Shown in pieces: positions 35,164 through 43,402 of a stretch of DNA of 64,000 nt (its first letter is position 1; the number at the start of each line of letters is the position of its first letter). Source of the DNA: Methanolobus chelungpuianus (lineage in GTDB: Archaea > Halobacteriota > Methanosarcinia > Methanosarcinales > Methanosarcinaceae); NCBI RefSeq assembly GCF_024500045.1, contig NZ_JTEO01000004.1, forward strand, positions 1-64,000, written 5' to 3'. A program made the translations under genes and the position numbers. The notes under the pieces were generated by a model. That model was given only the letters and a program-made list of their open reading frames with translations, was not told where the DNA came from and did not search any database.

Positions 35164-36200
35164 TATGTATTTTCCTCCATTAGATAGCGATCTACAAACC
35201 TGTTCACTTCGTCTCTCAGTTTCAGAATTAGTTCCTTTTTAGATTGTTGTTGTCCCTCTCTCATCTCACTAATTTGGTAACTCGGTATATTTTTTATATC
35301 TTCTATTACATTCTCTATATTTTGGTATAAGGGATCTACTAAGCAAGGCTTTATAGTGCCTAGTATTTCTTTTGCTTCTTCAAATCCCTCTTTAATGAAT
35401 ATTTCTCTCACTTGATCGCTTTCTAATAAGTGATATATTTCACGAACATCTTGTGCCTTGCTGATTTTATTGTTTCCTACCCAATCGCAAAAATCCGAAG
35501 TTACTAATCCGATTTTATTCATTTGATCTTTGAGTTTGTTATTCTTTTCATACTCTACAAAGTAACTGAACTTTAAAACTTCACTTGGATCGTTCCCATA
35601 TTTTGGTAAGTATTGATCTTCCATATCTCTAAATGCCTGGATAGATTGAACGATTTCTTTTTCAGTTAATTTTGTTTGATTTGCTAATTGGCTATATGTA
35701 TAACCTTCTTTATTCCATAAAAAGAACAAATATCTAGCTTTTTCATATGCATCCCATGGAGTTGTTCCCCTTAAATGTGCCTCTAATCTAATAAAATTCC
35801 TTTGTTCTTCAGTTATTTTCGCAGGCAGTATTCTACATGGGATTGTTTTAAAAAAATCTTTATAAGGGTATTTTTCACGTAAATCTCTATAAATAAGTAA
35901 TCTAGTGTTTCCTTCTATTACTCGATATATCTCGTGGTCTATTGGTTCAATCCATATGGGATTTACAATTCCCTCATTGACTTCTATATTTTCCTTCAGT
36001 TTCGCATAAGCATCTCTATTTTTGTTGGATAAGGCAAAAATTATTTGGTTTTGACTCAAATTTGTAAATGGTTGGGTATCTTTATGAAAGCCGATTCTTG
36101 GGTTTCCTTCATCAAAAATAATTTGATCAATCTCAATCTCACCCATTTTTATTTCAGTTGAGATCCCACCAATTTTCACTAAAATTGAATCTGAAGCCAT
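35163..36200 (-). CDS. ParB/Srx-superfamily protein, first gene of the operon
   Basis: A 345-residue ParB-like protein. The N-terminal domain carries VIEGNTRLLIYRDL (box I-like) and RNFIRLEAHLRGTTPWDAYEKARY (box II-like; positions about 160-185). A HTH follows (YTYSQLANQTKLTEKEIVQS) and then a helical C-terminal region of 150 residues rich in Glu and Lys. Despite low identity it matches the other ParB-like protein of the operon part for part, including a KFSY(Y/F)(L/V)E segment after the HTH. Strongly AT-rich codons contrast with both flanks. A TATA box lies 15-28 bases upstream of its ATG, with a second further out. Confidence 0.75.
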   Translation of the reverse strand: MASDSILVKIGGISTEIKMGEIEIDQIIFDEGNPRIGFHKDTQPFTNLSQNQIIFALSNKNRDAYAKLKENIEVNEGIVNPIWIEPIDHEIYRVIEGNTRLLIYRDLREKYPYKDFFKTIPCRILPAKITEEQRNFIRLEAHLRGTTPWDAYEKARYLFFLWNKEGYTYSQLANQTKLTEKEIVQSIQAFRDMEDQYLPKYGNDPSEVLKFSYFVEYEKNNKLKDQMNKIGLVTSDFCDWVGNNKISKAQDVREIYHLLESDQVREIFIKEGFEEAKEILGTIKPCLVDPLYQNIENVIEDIKNIPSYQISEMREGQQQSKKELILKLRDEVNRFVDRYLMEENT

Positions 36201-36214
36201 TATTTCTAGTTCCT

Positions 36215-36258
36215 AAATATTATATAAGATGTTCTATCTCATCTCTCATATATAAAAG
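36215..36258 (-). promoter_or_regulatory. two candidate TATA boxes of the ParB-nuclease-SNF2 operon
   Basis: On the minus strand CTTATATAATATTT (36228-36215) lies about 22 bases from the ATG at 36200 and would give a leaderless transcript. CTTTTATATATGA (36258-36246) would give a 25-base leader. Both match the archaeal TATA consensus. The rest of the 36201-36483 spacer has no gene. Confidence 0.45.
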
Positions 36259-36483
36259 TCTTCAGGCATAATAAAATGTCTTTAATTCATTTCTTAAAAT
36301 GAAAATATATCTTATAATGTATCCTTCCTTACAGGATTTTATACATAACCCTTGATAAAGATATGGTCATAAGCATTTTCAACTGATAACCAGACCCACA
36401 ACCTAGTAGCAAGCACAATTTATCCCCAGACCATCACATTTCTTCTAGTAATGTATTTACTATAATGCCCCCAAAAAGAGAAT

Positions 36484-37047
36484 TTGACAGTGTCCTCCGA
36501 AAACACCCGCGTATTCCCCGTAGAAAAATCCGGCAAGCTTGACAGCAGGTTTCGCAGATGGCTGCATAACCCGCAGAAGATACTCCGCCCCTATGTAAAG
36601 GAAGGGATGAGCGTTCTTGAAGTCGGGTGCGGGCCGGGCTTCTTTACTCTCGACATTGCACGGATGGCCGGGAAGAGCGGGCGGGTGGTGGCCGTTGATC
36701 TGCAGGAAGGCATGCTTGAGATAGTGCGGGAGAAGATCAGGGGGTCGGGGCTTGAGGGCAACATAGTGCTGCACAAATGCGAGGTGGACCGGCTGGGCGT
36801 GTCCGGGAGCTTTGACCTGGTGTTCCTGTTCTACGTGGTCCACGAGGTGCCGGACAGGAGGGCGCTCTTCAGGGAGCTGGTGGCGCTGCTCAGGGACGGC
36901 GGGCTTGTGTATGTTGAAGAGCCGCCCTTTGAAGTGTCAAAGAAGGCTTTTGAGGAAACGCTGAGAATCGCCGGCAGTGCGGGACTTGTGGTTACGGAGA
37001 GGCCGAAGCGCTTTCCTGATAAGGTGGCGGTATTGAAAAAGCCGTAG
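36484..37047 (+). CDS. class I SAM-dependent methyltransferase
   Basis: A 187-residue protein with motif I VLEVGCGPGFFTLDIA, the acidic end of strand two VVAVDLQEGML, and motif IV FDLVFLFYVVHEVPD. The acceptor cannot be predicted. The frame opens with TTG at 36484 and a GTG two codons on; neither has a good RBS, so the exact start is uncertain. It reverts to the GC-rich composition of the core genome immediately after the AT-rich operon. It ends close to the palindromic element at 37073-37108. Confidence 0.8.
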   Translation: MTVSSENTRVFPVEKSGKLDSRFRRWLHNPQKILRPYVKEGMSVLEVGCGPGFFTLDIARMAGKSGRVVAVDLQEGMLEIVREKIRGSGLEGNIVLHKCEVDRLGVSGSFDLVFLFYVVHEVPDRRALFRELVALLRDGGLVYVEEPPFEVSKKAFEETLRIAGSAGLVVTERPKRFPDKVAVLKKP

Positions 37048-37072
37048 GATAAGTATCTATCTGTTTTAGATG

Positions 37073-37108
37073 GGTGACCATATCCTGAATCCATTGGTGT
37101 GGTCACCT
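37073..37108. repeat. palindromic element copy A
   Basis: A 36-bp element with ends GGTGACCA and GTGGTCACC. It shares TATCCTGAAT-like interior bases with copy C and the same ends with copies B and C. It lies between the convergent methyltransferase and hicA genes and contains the hicA stop codon. Related copies are at 39320-39356 and 39999-40034. Confidence 0.75.
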
Positions 37109-37320
37109 TTCTGTCAAAAACTCTTCAAGTGATACATTTGCTTGCTTGAGGACATTATTCAATGTACCCTTTTTCAGAGGGTCATGCAAAGGTACGGTCA
37201 CGGTGTCGTGTCCGCGTTGAAGGAGCACGTGGCTGCCCTTCTGTCTTACGACTACAAAACCAAGTTTCACCAGAATCTTGATAATCTTCTGGCCGGAGAG
37301 ATTACTGGCAGTTCAGGCAC
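37103..37320 (-). pseudogene. hicA: hicA mRNA-interferase toxin gene interrupted by a frameshift
   Basis: HicA toxins are small double-stranded-RNA-binding-like proteins that cleave mRNA. From a GTG at 37320, overlapping the hicB stop, the frame reads V-P-E-LPVIS. The homology then continues in another frame from 37294 as GQKIIKILVKLGFVVVRQKG, SHVLLQRGHDTVTVPLH, with the catalytic His in the usual GSH, ending EEFLTER at 37103. Two extra bases at 37295-37296 (or an equivalent single loss) break the frame. The toxin therefore appears inactive unless this is a sequencing error or the frame is corrected in translation. Confidence 0.75.
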
Positions 37321-37525
37321 TTGCGACATCAACCTTTGCAATCTCACCAAGTACCCTGGCCTGTTCCTGAGTGACCTCAAGCACGAGTTCAATAGCTTCC
37401 TTGATGTTTTCAAGCGCTTCTTCTCTGGTATCTCCTTCACTTATCGCTGCCGGAAGTTCAAGGCAACGTGCTGTGTATCCGCCCTCTTCTGCTATTTCAA
37501 GAACGATTGTGTATTCCATGCTCAT
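37313..37525 (-). CDS. hicB: HicB-family antitoxin
   Basis: A 70-residue HicB-fold protein with the family core GGYTARCLELPAAISEGDTR followed by EEALENIKEAIELVLE. It lacks an obvious C-terminal DNA-binding domain, as in short HicB forms. A start at 37519 (MEYTIVLE) is equally possible. It precedes and overlaps hicA, giving the antitoxin-first order. With hicA frameshifted, hicB may be an orphan antitoxin. Confidence 0.85.
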   Translation of the reverse strand: MSMEYTIVLEIAEEGGYTARCLELPAAISEGDTREEALENIKEAIELVLEVTQEQARVLGEIAKVDVASA

Positions 37526-37635
37526 TCATCAGTGGTCCTGGTATAAATTTATTTGTTGAGCAAAGCTCCTCTTAGAGTGATAGCAATTTTGAATATTCTC
37601 AAGCCGGATATTCCGATAAGCAGCCGGAGGACAGT

Positions 37636-38031
37636 TTATTTCTGCGGCGTCTGTTGTATCTGTATCAGGTTGCCGCAGCTATCGTCCAGGACTGCTATGA
37701 TCACATGGGGCATCACTTCTGTCGGCTCCATCGTGAACTTCACGCCCCGCTCTTTCAGCTTTTCATACTCTGCGCGGACATCCTTAACACCAAAGGATGC
37801 AGCAGGGATGCCCTGCTCGAATATCCCTTTCTGATAGGCCTGAGCTACCGGATTGTTGCCGGGCTCAAGCAAAAGCTCGGTCCCGTTCTGGTCTTCAGGG
37901 GAAACGACGGTAAGCCACCTGTAATCTCCGGCAGCAACATCGTTCTTTTTCACGAAGCCAAGCTTTTCGGTGTAGAATTTCAGGGCCCTGTTCTGATCGT
38001 TTACGAATACTGAGGTTAGTATGATTCTCAT
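37636..38031 (-). CDS. glyoxalase/VOC-superfamily protein
   Basis: A 131-residue protein made of two beta-alpha-beta-beta-beta units. Family features are the opening SVFVNDQNRALKFYTEKLGF, GTELLLEPG, AASFGVKDVRAEYEKLKERG and the closing DSCGNLIQIQQ. Members bind metal and act as isomerases, dioxygenases or resistance proteins. Metal ligands are only partly recognisable, so the activity is unknown. It stands alone in an accessory region. Confidence 0.82.
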   Translation of the reverse strand: MRIILTSVFVNDQNRALKFYTEKLGFVKKNDVAAGDYRWLTVVSPEDQNGTELLLEPGNNPVAQAYQKGIFEQGIPAASFGVKDVRAEYEKLKERGVKFTMEPTEVMPHVIIAVLDDSCGNLIQIQQTPQK

Positions 38032-38410
38032 AGTTATCAGTTTAGGGTTAGGTGCTTATAAATGGTCGTTTTATGAGGTGAAAAGCTGGAACCACTCTAA
38101 TATATCCTCAAATAGAGATTGGCTCTGTAAAAATCCTGCAATTGCAACTCTGAGTTTTGCCGGTTGCCTTGTTTAATTAATCTTACCGAAGTCATGTATC
38201 ACTTGAACAATCCCGAAGGGCCCGGCGCAGCCGGCGTTCTCCGATAAGACAAACAAAACAGATCAGAAGGCCGCCTTTAAAAATACTTATTCTGCACGAC
38301 TTCGGTCTATATCGCTCTGTGGGGCTGCAGTTTGACTACGTGGGTCCATTCAATAGTTTTCAGTACGACAGCGAGGGAACGTGCCACCTTCGGCGGATTT
38401 TCCTCTTCTC
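38032..38410. other. intergenic region in the accessory zone
   Basis: No gene was recognised. The GC-rich patch at about 38215-38240 contains nested GCCGGC and GGCGC palindromes. A minus-strand frame running past the fic stop (38307-38495) reads like coding sequence for about 30 residues but has no recognisable family; it could be a remnant. Confidence 0.35.
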
Positions 38411-39310
38411 TCACCTCAACCCTTTCCTGTACTGCTCCACCAGGAACTCCAGCGTATCCTCGAGCTTGTCCTCGCTGGAGTACCTCTGCAGGCAATGGTA
38501 GTACCTGCCCCTGTCCGTGAACAGTATGTTGATTGGCGGGTAGCCGTGGCGGAGCAGCACGTAGTTCAGCAGCAGCCGTCCCACCCTGCCGTTGCCGTCC
38601 TCGAAGGGGTGGATGAACTCGAACTGGTTGTGGACCAGGGCGGCCAGCACCAGGGGCTTCAGTCCCTCTGCATTGTCATTGTACCAGTGTGCAAGTTCCT
38701 CAAGTTCGTTCACGATTTCCTCCTTCGGGATACCCCGGTGCACCACCTCGCCGTAGGCGTTGCGTATCACTACCTCAACATTCCTGAAGTTGCCGGCAAA
38801 TTTCTTGGAGCCTTCAAAGCACAGCCTGTGCAGCTTCCTGATAAGCTCCGGTGACAGTTTCTCGTCAGTGTTCTTTACGAACTCCACGGCCTTTGCCACG
38901 TTGAGCGCCTCGAGCTCATCAGAACTGGTGGCTTCCTCGTCATGACGGAGCAGGCCGTGAACCTCCTCCGGTGTCACCTGTGAACCCTCGATGGCGTTGG
39001 TGTTGAACACGAACTTCTCGGTGAAGACCTTCCAGTCATCCGCATCAAGGTGGACTATCTCTATCTCCCTGTCGTACTCGTTGAGCTTCTCGATCTCTTT
39101 TCTCGTGAGCGAGAACTTCAGCAGGTCGGTCCTGGCCTGTATCTGCTCCCCGATCTCCTTCTCAGCTTCGGCCCTGCGCTCCCCGATCTCCTGATCGGTC
39201 AGGTTGAGGCCCAGGTAATGCCGTATCTTCCTGGTCTTTTTTCCGACGCGGTAGGAATGGGACAGGTAATACTTGGTGTTATTTCCCTGTTTCCTTTTTT
39301 CAATATGCAT
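38411..39310 (-). CDS. Fic-domain protein (putative adenylyltransferase)
   Basis: A 299-residue Fic protein. The catalytic motif is complete: HPFEDGNGRVGR at about residues 234-245. The segment TNAIEGS near residue 100 fits the inhibitory (S/T)XXXE(G/N) motif placed N-terminal to the Fic core, so it is likely a class II, self-inhibited enzyme that AMPylates a target protein. The N-terminal 90 residues are basic and helical. I place the start at the ATG at 39310. A TATA sequence inside the palindromic element just upstream, centred about 26 bases before, would make this a leaderless message. A GTG at 39328 lies inside the element. No antitoxin partner is adjacent. Confidence 0.88.
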   Translation of the reverse strand: MHIEKRKQGNNTKYYLSHSYRVGKKTRKIRHYLGLNLTDQEIGERRAEAEKEIGEQIQARTDLLKFSLTRKEIEKLNEYDREIEIVHLDADDWKVFTEKFVFNTNAIEGSQVTPEEVHGLLRHDEEATSSDELEALNVAKAVEFVKNTDEKLSPELIRKLHRLCFEGSKKFAGNFRNVEVVIRNAYGEVVHRGIPKEEIVNELEELAHWYNDNAEGLKPLVLAALVHNQFEFIHPFEDGNGRVGRLLLNYVLLRHGYPPINILFTDRGRYYHCLQRYSSEDKLEDTLEFLVEQYRKGLR

Positions 39311-39319
39311 ATATAAATG

Positions 39320-39356
39320 GGTGACCACATTCTATATAGCATTTTTGTGGTCACCT
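39320..39356. repeat. palindromic element copy B, carrying the fic TATA box
   Basis: A 37-bp inverted repeat with arms GGTGACCACA and TGTGGTCACC. The interior differs from copies A and C and includes CTATATAG, which on the minus strand would be the TATA box for fic. Copy B is the only one at divergent gene starts, so it may act as an operator as well as a repeat. Confidence 0.75.
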
Positions 39357-39436
39357 GCAGATCTCAAGGCATGTGACTCTGGGCAATGGCAGCATGAATA
39401 TTTAAACAAGGATGACAGGTTCTATCACAAGAGAAT

Positions 39437-39991
39437 ATGGAGATCAGATACCCTGAGATTGGAATATGCGGCCTTTCCTGCAGGCTTTGCCCGAACTATC
39501 ACATGACCACGGGAAGCCGGTGCTCAGGCTGTAAAAGCGAAGGCAGGATGGCAGTAGGCTGTCCTTTCATCACCTGTGCATTAAAGAAGAAGGGAATTGA
39601 GTTCTGCTGGGATTGCGTGGAGAGCGAAACCTGTGAAAAGTGGAAAAAGCACAGGGATGCAGGGAAAAAGAACGATTCCTTCAAGTGCTATCAGAAACTT
39701 GAAGACGATATCGCCTTCATCCAAGCAAATGGTGTCGTCGAATTTGAAAAGTCTCAAATGGTAAGGGAAAGATTACTGAAGGGAATGCTGCAGCAGTTCA
39801 ACGAGGGGCGTTCGAAAAGCTATTACTGTATCGCAGCCACGGTCATGGAGGTGGGGGAATTGAGCGAGGCGTTGGATAAAGCAGCGAAGGGGTCCGAAGG
39901 ATTGGCCCTTAAGGAAAGGTCCAGATTGCTCCATTCCATATTGGATGATATCGCCGCCAGGAAACATTACTGTCTGAAATTGAGGAAATGA
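39437..39991 (+). CDS. DUF3795-type cysteine-rich protein
   Basis: A 184-residue protein with an N-terminal cysteine cluster: CGLSCRLCPNY, CSGCKSEG, CPFITCALKKKG and CWDCVESETC within the first 70 residues, probably binding zinc or an iron-sulfur cluster. The C-terminal half is helical and charged and extends beyond the minimal domain. The family is common in anaerobes and methanogens and has no known activity. It is divergent from fic across palindromic copy B and ends just before copy C. Confidence 0.8.
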   Translation: MEIRYPEIGICGLSCRLCPNYHMTTGSRCSGCKSEGRMAVGCPFITCALKKKGIEFCWDCVESETCEKWKKHRDAGKKNDSFKCYQKLEDDIAFIQANGVVEFEKSQMVRERLLKGMLQQFNEGRSKSYYCIAATVMEVGELSEALDKAAKGSEGLALKERSRLLHSILDDIAARKHYCLKLRK

Positions 39992-39998
39992 CCGGCAA

Positions 39999-40034
39999 GG
40001 TGACCACATCCTGAATGAGATTTTGTGGTCACCT
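39999..40034. repeat. palindromic element copy C
   Basis: A 36-bp element with arms GGTGACCACA and TGTGGTCACC and interior TCCTGAAT shared with copy A. It lies between the convergent ends of the DUF3795 gene and the PIN-ATPase gene. Confidence 0.75.
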
Positions 40035-40069
40035 CTGGGAATCGTCCGGTCCTGGCCTGTTCCGCTCCT

Positions 40070-41920
40070 TCAGACTATCTTGACCCACACTGCTTCGCCT
40101 GTCTCCACGGCATCCATGACGCTGTCGGCAACATCGGAGTCCGTCCTTACCTTGATATCGCCGTGCCTGCCCACAGTTGCCGAGAACAGGAATGTCTCTC
40201 CCGCGTATACCTCCACGTCCTGGGCTGCGAGTTCCGGGACGTTCAGGATAACGTGCCTGCTGGTGTGCTCTATGATGGGGCGGTGGGGCCTGGTATCCTT
40301 TGCGACTGCCTTCTTCTCCTCCTTGCCGGAATCGAACTTGCGCACATCTATATGAATACCAAGCAGCTTCTCGATATCGTCGATGGTGCTGCCACCCTTG
40401 CCTATGATGCGGGGTACGTCCTTCTCCCTGACCTTCACAAGCGCACGGCTATCTGAGACCATCTCCACGCTCACCGGGCCGCTGGCATAGTCCTGCAGCA
40501 CGGACTGCACTTCACCCTCGGCCAGCGCCCAGGCAGGCTTCCTGCCCTCCTCGCCTCCGATGGGCATCACCACGACCTGCTCGCCGTAGGTATATATCTC
40601 GAACTCGTTCTTACCGCTCTCGAAATCGGATATGAGTATGACCGGCCTTGCAAGGTCTTCCTCGGTCATGCCTGAGGGCACCTTCACAGTGAACTGCAGG
40701 GTCTGTACCTTGGCGACCTCTCCCTTGTCAATGAAAATGACCGTGTCCACGACCTGCGGGATCACACCCAGCTCCACCCTGCCGATGAGCCTCTGGATAG
40801 CATCCACGGCACGGTTTGCGTGCACCACGCCGATCATGCCCACGCCTGCCAGCCTCATGTCCGCGAAGATCTCGAAATCCCTGGTCTTGCGCACCTCATC
40901 ATAGATGGTATAGTCCGGACGGACCAGCAGCAGCACATCAGCTGTGTTCTCCATGCTGCCGTCAAGGGGTGCATACTGGGTGATCTCTGGCGGCACCTGC
41001 AGGTCGCGCGGTGATTCCATGGTCTTTACCACGAAGCCCTTGTCCTTCAGGAAAGTGGCGACCCCCGCTGCAAAAGTGGATTTGCCTGCCCCGGGCGGGC
41101 CTGATATGAGTATTCCTCTCTGGGCGCGTATCCTCTCCTTGAGCATATCGCTCATGCGGTACTGGTCAAGCGACACAGATGCCACCGGGCGCACGATTGT
41201 GATCTCCACATCGTCAGAGAAAGGCGGGTTGGCGATGGCTATCCTCATATTACCGATCTGCAGCACCGAGGCTCCTGTAAAGGAGAGTTCGAAGAAGGAG
41301 TTCGGGTCCGAGCGCGCCCTGTCCATGAGCTCCCTTGATATCTCCTTGAGCTCATGGTAGGTGCAGGGCTCATCCCTTATCCGGGTATATATCACCTGTC
41401 CGATGGAGCCTTTCTTAGCCATGGGCGGCACCTTATGTTTCAGGTGCACGGACATGGTATCGGATGTGAAGAACTTATCAACAATGAGTGGTCCCAGTTC
41501 CCTGTACTCGGGTTTGACGAAACTCACATCCAACCCCTTGGCCTTTGCGACCATGGACTGGATGCGGTCCCCTGTAATGAACCTGCCTCCTATATCGCTG
41601 GCAGTGTCCCTTATAAGGGCATCTATCTCTCCGCCTCCGGCCAGCTTCACCTGGTCCAGCTTGGGCCTCTTCCCGCAGAAGAAAAGCCTGATGCTGCCCT
41701 CGGCGGCCATCTCCTGCAGCTTCTGCAGCTCCTCAAGCCCCTTGAAGCCTATCTCCAGCCCCCTGTTGGCCTGGGCCTCCAGCTCTGCCACAACTGCCTC
41801 CGGTATGCAGATATCATGATCCCTGTAATCGCCCCTCTCCACACCGGCTGAAACAATCCCGTCTATCACGGAACTTGTATCAGGCACTATCCTCTGTGCA
41901 CTCTTCTTATCTTCTTTCAT
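40070..41920 (-). CDS. PIN domain-PilT-type ATPase-KH domain protein (COG1855)
   Basis: A 616-residue archaeal protein. Residues 5-140 form a PIN nuclease-like domain (IVPDTSSVIDGIV, VVAELEAQANRG, EIDALIRDTA, FITGDRIQSMVA). Residues 230-450 are a T2SSE/PilT-like ATPase with Walker A ISGPPGAGKSTFAAG and PDYTIYDEVRKTRDFEIFAD. Residues 490-540 form a KH RNA-binding domain (VPRIIGKGGSTIDDIEKLLG), followed by a beta-rich tail. The combination suggests RNA processing or quality control. It is conserved as a single polypeptide in archaea and is transcribed alone here. Confidence 0.9.
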   Translation of the reverse strand: MKEDKKSAQRIVPDTSSVIDGIVSAGVERGDYRDHDICIPEAVVAELEAQANRGLEIGFKGLEELQKLQEMAAEGSIRLFFCGKRPKLDQVKLAGGGEIDALIRDTASDIGGRFITGDRIQSMVAKAKGLDVSFVKPEYRELGPLIVDKFFTSDTMSVHLKHKVPPMAKKGSIGQVIYTRIRDEPCTYHELKEISRELMDRARSDPNSFFELSFTGASVLQIGNMRIAIANPPFSDDVEITIVRPVASVSLDQYRMSDMLKERIRAQRGILISGPPGAGKSTFAAGVATFLKDKGFVVKTMESPRDLQVPPEITQYAPLDGSMENTADVLLLVRPDYTIYDEVRKTRDFEIFADMRLAGVGMIGVVHANRAVDAIQRLIGRVELGVIPQVVDTVIFIDKGEVAKVQTLQFTVKVPSGMTEEDLARPVILISDFESGKNEFEIYTYGEQVVVMPIGGEEGRKPAWALAEGEVQSVLQDYASGPVSVEMVSDSRALVKVREKDVPRIIGKGGSTIDDIEKLLGIHIDVRKFDSGKEEKKAVAKDTRPHRPIIEHTSRHVILNVPELAAQDVEVYAGETFLFSATVGRHGDIKVRTDSDVADSVMDAVETGEAVWVKIV

Positions 41921-42014
41921 ATAGAAGGATTATGAATTGGATTATATAACATGATTGCGACCGAATATATCCGGGAAGTCTGTCCCATGATCTTCCCGGC
42001 CTGAAAAAGAGCGC

Positions 42015-42377
42015 TCAGTAAACGTCCTCCGGGTCAAAGACCTTCCTGCCGGTCACTTCCCCTTCCATGTTACGATAGAAACATGACCTGTATCCCGTGT
42101 GGCATGCTCCTCCTTCCTGCTCCACCATGATAAGGACTGCGTCCATGTCACAGTCTATGAATATCTCCTTTACCTGCTGCATATGGCCTGAGCTCTCTCC
42201 TTTTTTCCAGAGCTTGCCCCTGCTCCTGCTCCAGTAGTGCACGATCCCCGTCTCCAGCGTCTTCCGGAGTGCTTCCTTGTTCATGAAAGCGCACATGAGC
42301 ACTTCCTTGGTGATATGATCCTGTGCGATTGCCTGAATGAGCCTGTTCTCGTATTTTAGGTCGTCTATGTTTATCAT
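42015..42377 (-). CDS. hisI: phosphoribosyl-AMP cyclohydrolase HisI
   Basis: Opens the adenine ring of PR-AMP in histidine synthesis. The 120-residue single-domain archaeal form has [30 protein letters not shown], the metal-binding [11 protein letters not shown] and the zinc cysteines in [15 protein letters not shown] start at the ATG at 42377, preceded by AAGTGACC; the frame also offers a GTG three codons earlier. It stands apart from hisH and is divergent from the KaiC-like gene. Confidence 0.95.
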   Translation of the reverse strand: MINIDDLKYENRLIQAIAQDHITKEVLMCAFMNKEALRKTLETGIVHYWSRSRGKLWKKGESSGHMQQVKEIFIDCDMDAVLIMVEQEGGACHTGYRSCFYRNMEGEVTGRKVFDPEDVY

Positions 42378-42539
42378 ATAGGTCACTTATATCCTGGAAT
42401 AATGCAATAGTAGGAATCACTAATTGATATATACTATAAAAGCCTATTATTCCTCGTTGTAAATATAATTTCCAGAAGAAAATACAGATCACTGCTGTTT
42501 ATTACTGATTAATAATACGTATTTTAAAAGGGTGAAAAA

Positions 42540-43304
42540 ATGGATTTCAGTTTTGAAGGCAATGGTGGCTATCGTGTCCCTACAGGCATAGGGGGCCTGG
42601 ACATTCAGCTGGGAGGAGGTGTGCCTACCGGGACGACAATCCTTGTGCTTGCCGAGCCGGGAGCCAATGCCGATCTCTTTGCCAGGCAGTTCGTCCAGGG
42701 AGGGCTCTTCAATGACGAAGATGTTTATTATTTCTCATCGGAACACCCGGTACAGGAGATAATTTCCGATATGCAGGACATGAAACTGGACGTCCGGAAG
42801 TACATCGACAGCGGCTCACTGGAATTGATTGATGCCTACGGTCCCCGCTTCTACAATGTCCTTCCAAAGGAGTTCACAAGTACGATCTCGGCAAAGGATT
42901 TCTTAAAAAAGGGCACGGACTCCATGAACATGCTCAAGGGCACTGTGGTGCAGAAAAGAGCCAATAAGTACCGCGGAGTGATCGACTCCATATCCTACTT
43001 CCTGCGCTCGTATCCGCTGAACAACGTAGTTGAAGCCATAGAGGTGATGTCATCAGTGGGAAAGGCAACGGGAGCCATCCAGCTGATACTGATGACCAGC
43101 GGCATGCACGATCCTATCACTGAGAACAACCTGAGGCATATATGCGACGGTGTCATAGAACTCCGGCTGAGGGAGCATGGCAGCGAGATCGAGCGTACGA
43201 TCATGATAAGGAAGATGCGTGGCATGCTGGTTCCCAACAGGACAATTCCTTATGTGGTTACAGCAAGAGGAATTGAGCTTGAAACTACCACAAGAGTACT
43301 TTGA
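42540..43304 (+). CDS. KaiC/RadA-like RecA-superfamily protein with a degenerate P-loop
   Basis: A 254-residue protein with the fold markers of archaeal KaiC/Rad55-like proteins: TGIGGLDIQLGGGVPTGTTI, YYFSSEHPVQEI, GVIDSISYFLRSYPLNNVVE, VIELRLREHGSEIERTIMI and the closing KMRGMLVPNRTIPYVV. The Walker A position reads LAEPGANADLFA instead of GXXGXGK(T/S), so ATP binding by the usual loop is unlikely. This suggests a regulatory or scaffold protein. A GGTGA ribosome site stands 6 bases before the ATG. The next gene, 98 bases on, encodes an unknown protein that may act with it. Confidence 0.8.
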   Translation: MDFSFEGNGGYRVPTGIGGLDIQLGGGVPTGTTILVLAEPGANADLFARQFVQGGLFNDEDVYYFSSEHPVQEIISDMQDMKLDVRKYIDSGSLELIDAYGPRFYNVLPKEFTSTISAKDFLKKGTDSMNMLKGTVVQKRANKYRGVIDSISYFLRSYPLNNVVEAIEVMSSVGKATGAIQLILMTSGMHDPITENNLRHICDGVIELRLREHGSEIERTIMIRKMRGMLVPNRTIPYVVTARGIELETTTRVL

Positions 43305-43402
43305 GCGAGCGCCTCCCGGACTTCCATATTTGTGATGCGCAATTGCTTATCTTTTTATTTAATGAATCCTATTTTAGTTTTTAACAACGGACGCTGATTT
43401 TC

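Noticed and set aside
32306-36200. Plasmid or chromosome partition locus (ParAB)
   Set aside because: ParB-like domains are present, but there is no ParA ATPase, no repeated parS-like sites are apparent, and a nuclease and helicase lie between the two ParB genes.
38307-38495. Small minus-strand gene after fic
   Set aside because: Part of the reading overlaps fic in another frame, and the remainder has no start, ribosome site or family signature.
37073-40034. CRISPR array
   Set aside because: There are only three palindromic copies, spaced hundreds to thousands of bases apart with genes between, not regularly spaced repeats.
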